A stretch of 64,000 bases of DNA from Pomacea canaliculata (Eukaryota; Mollusca; Gastropoda; Architaenioglossa; Ampullariidae): contig NC_037603.1 in the NCBI RefSeq assembly GCF_003073045.1, positions 12,406,192 to 12,470,191 on the forward strand. Reading direction: 5' to 3'. The notes under the pieces were generated by a model. The model ran no database searches and was not told where the DNA came from. It saw nothing but the letters and a program-made list of their open reading frames with translations. Positions within the stretch are counted from its first letter, which is position 1; every line of letters begins with the position of its first letter. Made by a program: the position numbers and the translations under genes. Below, one piece after another: positions 61,301-64,000 of this stretch.

Positions 61301-63201
61301 CTGATCTCCATCACCTGTCGCATGCAGCGCAAGCCACAATTTTACAGATATCTTACAGTGGGCCCTGCAGCAGTGACTGGTCTTTTAGTGCCAGCCATCT
61401 TCCTGCTGCCTGCAAGGATGAAAGAGAAAACTACTTTTGGTAGTGTATATATCTTTCTTTTGCTGTCATCTATTTCAACCTTCATTCATGAGTTCATTAT
61501 TGAATTTGTATTTACCTCCTATTATATTTTTAGAAATGACCTCGTTTTCTCATTATTGTTTGCAAAGGTCGTACTAAGATTTTTTTTAATTATCATCATT
61601 TACATTTTTAAGTACATATAACATTTCGGTTTTCATAGATATGTATGAAAAAATGTAAGAAATCAATTTGTAATTGTCTTAAGCATTTAAGCTTTCAGAC
61701 TTAAAATGTATTAAGCAGAGCAAATAAATCAGGTAGAAGAACAATAACAGAAAATTGGTAGCATCATATGTATAGAGCTGAATTTTGGCGGTTCTTGCCC
61801 TTTAGTCATTTTTTTGTAGAGTAGAATACAATTTACATAAAAATGTCTACTTCTGTTAACCTGCAAGTTTGTTTTTTGCTTTCTTTTTAGTACCAAAAAC
61901 TGTAGGAGCCTTTATTTTAATTCTTTTACCTGGTTAACAATACATGTCTTGATGGTGTTAAAAGATCTTAATGAGTGTCATTGCGCTGTGTGCAGGTCTC
62001 CTGTTGTTCCTCTGTCTAGCTCTGATGATGTCAATCCTAGAAAATGCCATCCCCTTCAATCATGGCTCTCTCCCTCACATAGGTCAGTGTGGCTACTGTC
62101 ACTTTCATTATTTGTCATCTTCTTTTACATTGAGGCTTGTTACCTAATATATCAAAATAAGCTTTATTGCTTTTTTCATTATAGCATCATTGTTATCATA
62201 GTAATCATCACCATGAGTGTAGCCATTGCAGTTTTTATCATCAAGATAATATTAATAACATAAACACTACAATTTAAAGTGTAAAAATCCTATGTTTTGT
62301 TTTACGTCACATTTATTTACTTGTGTTGATAACTTTCTAGAATGGCTATGATGGTCAGTATTAGCTTAGTATTAAGTGAACAGTAACTGACTGTTTGAAG
62401 AACAAACATAACATTTTGTACATTTGCTCTTCTTCTCTTTCCAGCTTCATTTTATCTTGGAACTATGATCCTGACCTGTTTTAGTATCTTCCTGTCCATT
62501 ATTGTAACAAACATCAGTGCCACGGGCGCACGAAGACGACCTCTTCCAGCATGGTTACGCACAGTGAGTATCCATCTTGTTTGCAAAGTCGACACATTTA
62601 GAAAGATAGATCGCTTCAATGAAAAGTGGACTATATCATACATCTGTTAAAGAGAGAACCTTAAACCTTCCCCCAATTTATCAGTAATGTGATCAAGGAT
62701 AACAAAGGATCATAATACTGCTGTCTTGTTTTGATTCATGCAACACTATTTTTTTTATCCTTGGGCAACAGTGCCAGCTATCAAAATGTTTTCAAACATT
62801 GACCCTTTATTTAGCTGTTTATGCCTGCATTTAACACATTTGCCTGTCCTTGCATTTTCATTCAGTTGTTTCTGGGCCGTCTGGGGCTACGCCGGCTGCT
62901 TTGTGTTGGCGACTACTTTCCTGTTGACAACCTGTATTCATCAGCCCTTCGTTCTGATGACACATTCTTGTTGGAGCATCCTCAAAATGGTGATGCTAGC
63001 TCAGGTCCTTCAACTCCAACAGAGTGGCATCTGAAAGAAATGCTTCGTTGCATCCGTTTTATCATGGGAAAAATGGCGGCTGATGATTCTTATCACAATG
63101 TCAATCAGGAGTGGGAAGAACTAGCTCGTGTTATTGACAGGTGCCTGTTTTTTGTTTTCTTTGGATTTTACATTTTTACGGCTGTGTCACTGCTGCTGTA
63201 A
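55306..63201 (+). CDS. Nicotinic acetylcholine receptor alpha-type subunit
   Basis: Ten exons with fully consistent phases encode 478 residues: 55306-55393, 57459-57619, 58661-58705, 59067-59176, 59425-59620, 59791-59912, 61267-61439, 61996-62082, 62445-62563 and 62866-63201. Exons 3 and 4 are 45 and 110 bases, the sizes seen in vertebrate nAChR genes. The order is signal peptide (LTLITVVLLSSSSC), ligand-binding domain, then four membrane helices. Marks are loop A WTPDIVLYN, Cys169 and Cys183 with 13 residues between, loop B FGSWKY, and the vicinal pair Cys246-Cys247 in YPCCSDVY, which defines an alpha subunit. M1 is about 267-289, M2 295-315 and M3 about 329-350. The M3-M4 loop is about 100 residues, and M4 ends at the stop. 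The subunit should form part of a pentameric acetylcholine-gated channel at the plasma membrane. M2 is unusual: the polar 6' position is leucine and 20' is Asn, with Glu at 19'. The ortholog group is not recognised; it is a divergent invertebrate subunit. Confidence 0.95.
57705..58500 (+). mobile_element. LINE reverse-transcriptase fragment (RTE-like), in nAChR intron 2
   Basis: Translation gives LNTGKAAGPDGIPAEALK, a PKKDDLTQCSNLLGIALLS-like stretch, ALDNRLMHEHSGFR and, further on, SPIIFLIVLDWIMRRTS and ADD-like remains. These are the fingers and palm motifs of non-LTR reverse transcriptases. Several stops and frame changes interrupt it, so it is dead. Both ends are truncated. The clade is a guess from the motif style. 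Confidence 0.8.
59950..60340 (+). mobile_element. LINE reverse-transcriptase fragment (CR1/L2-like), in nAChR intron 6
   Basis: Translation gives VITRLLKKANLNSNNLRNY, then a SFLLKVIEKVMLVQFLNH-like stretch, NNLTETALL and LSVLDLLAALD. This is the run seen in CR1/L2-type reverse transcriptases (LKNYRPISNL, STETALL, LDLSAAFD). It is interrupted by a stop after TETALL and ends shortly after the palm motif. It comes from a different family from the element in intron 2. Confidence 0.75.
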
Positions 63202-64000
63202 AATGACAATGTTACCCAAGATGCTTTATGTTTCTACAAAGTTTGAAATACTTTCTAGCTTTCAGTGATCAGTTTCAAATATGATCATGACACATCAAGA
63301 TAAACATGCCTTTTGTGTAAATAATAAAAAGAACAAATCAGATTTGTGTAAAATAAGAGATATAGAAATTATATAAAATAAATGTTCGCAGATATCAAGA
63401 ACAAATTTTTATTTAAGCAGGAGCATAATCAGATCACATTTGCTTGAGTCATATCAGACAAACATAAAGCTGTATATACAGATGGTCAAAGGAGGACTGG
63501 CTGTCTGCTGAGTTCCTTATTAGTGTATATTGTTCTTCGTTACTGGTCAAATACTCATGATTTTGATGGTTTAGAAATAGTGTTCATTACAGCAATAACT
63601 TCGAATTTCCTTTCTTACTTTCTTTTTCTCTTTCTATAAATTGCTTGCCCTTGATATGTGCAGCTTTGTGACCTCCCAAGTGAAGTGTGTATAGAAGAGT
63701 GTGGTTACTTCACAGTTGCTTTACATCTGTTATGTATATAATTAAAAACTATTTCAATGTCTGTTAATTGAGGTGATGTTTTCTATTGTTATTTGCTTTT
63801 ATGTAAATACCAAACATTTAAGTAACATTTAAATTAAAATCATTACAAATGATGCTACCTCAGCTAAAATTATCGAGCAATGACTGAAACATGACAGTTG
63901 GTACCAACTTTGAATGGGTGAATTTCTATCCATGACCCATTCAACTATGGAGTATCCAGTTGATGATTATCAGCACTTAAAATGCAAGTAGGATTTAACA
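63202..64000. other. 3' region of the nAChR gene
   Basis: AT-rich sequence after the stop codon. AATAAA occurs at 63323-63328 and 63377-63382, about 125 and 180 bases downstream; either may end the transcript. I see no other gene to the end of the window. Confidence 0.5.

Noticed and set aside
1-64000. tRNA, rRNA, snRNA genes and LTR or viral elements
   Set aside because: No cloverleaf-sized tRNA (only the SINE head), no rRNA-like sequence, no U1-like sequence, and no paired long terminal repeats or capsid-type coding sequence were seen.

Overview
The window is a stretch of an animal nuclear genome. It contains multi-exon genes with GT-AG introns, many microsatellites and minisatellites, LINE fragments and a tRNA-derived SINE. 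The secreted Ig protein is built like the gastropod lectin-Ig (FREP/VIgL) families, the nicotinic receptor subunit is divergent, and the type I receptor is a mixed-domain one. Together these suggest a lophotrochozoan, most likely a gastropod mollusc. That assignment is inference; no species marker is visible.

Layout, left to right. Bases 1-8.37 kb hold no gene I can support, only microsatellites, splice-donor-like tandem repeats and a SINE body. At 8.38-10.47 kb (+) lies a four-exon gene for an unrecognised beta-rich protein without a signal peptide. At 14.95-20.69 kb (+) lies a gene for a secreted protein with an Ig domain, a coiled coil and a Ly6/uPAR-like three-finger domain; its Ig exon ends in an eight-copy array of 5' splice sites. 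At 22.26-33.91 kb (+) lies a roughly 20-exon gene for a type I receptor with three YWTD propeller-EGF modules, three six-cysteine sushi domains, one membrane helix and a tyrosine-rich tail. At 37.88-38.95 kb (-), convergent with it, are the 3' exons of another single-pass membrane protein with an acidic tail. The 39-45 kb stretch is mostly simple repeats.

From about 45 kb rightwards the DNA looks visibly more AT-rich. At 45.99-49.55 kb (+) is an SPSB3 orthologue (SPRY plus SOCS box, CRL5 adaptor) with a long charged C-terminal tail. At 55.31-63.20 kb (+) is a complete ten-exon nicotinic acetylcholine receptor alpha-type subunit with an altered pore helix and two LINE relics in its introns. 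Between these two genes are a diverged tandem duplication (50.5-51.1 kb) and a SINE with tRNA-like promoter boxes (53.3 kb).

Exons were joined by hand from splice sites and reading-frame phase, and almost all junctions agree. Three left-hand genes each need a one-base phase correction inside an otherwise coding exon, while the two right-hand genes need none. No operon-like relation is expected. The three left-hand (+) genes and the (-) gene look like secreted or surface recognition proteins plus one unknown, which may be a cluster of immune or recognition genes; that is inference. The most novel-looking items are the Ig-coiled-coil-three-finger architecture with its splice-donor array, and the LRP-like receptor that carries sushi domains and shows no LDL-receptor class A repeats.
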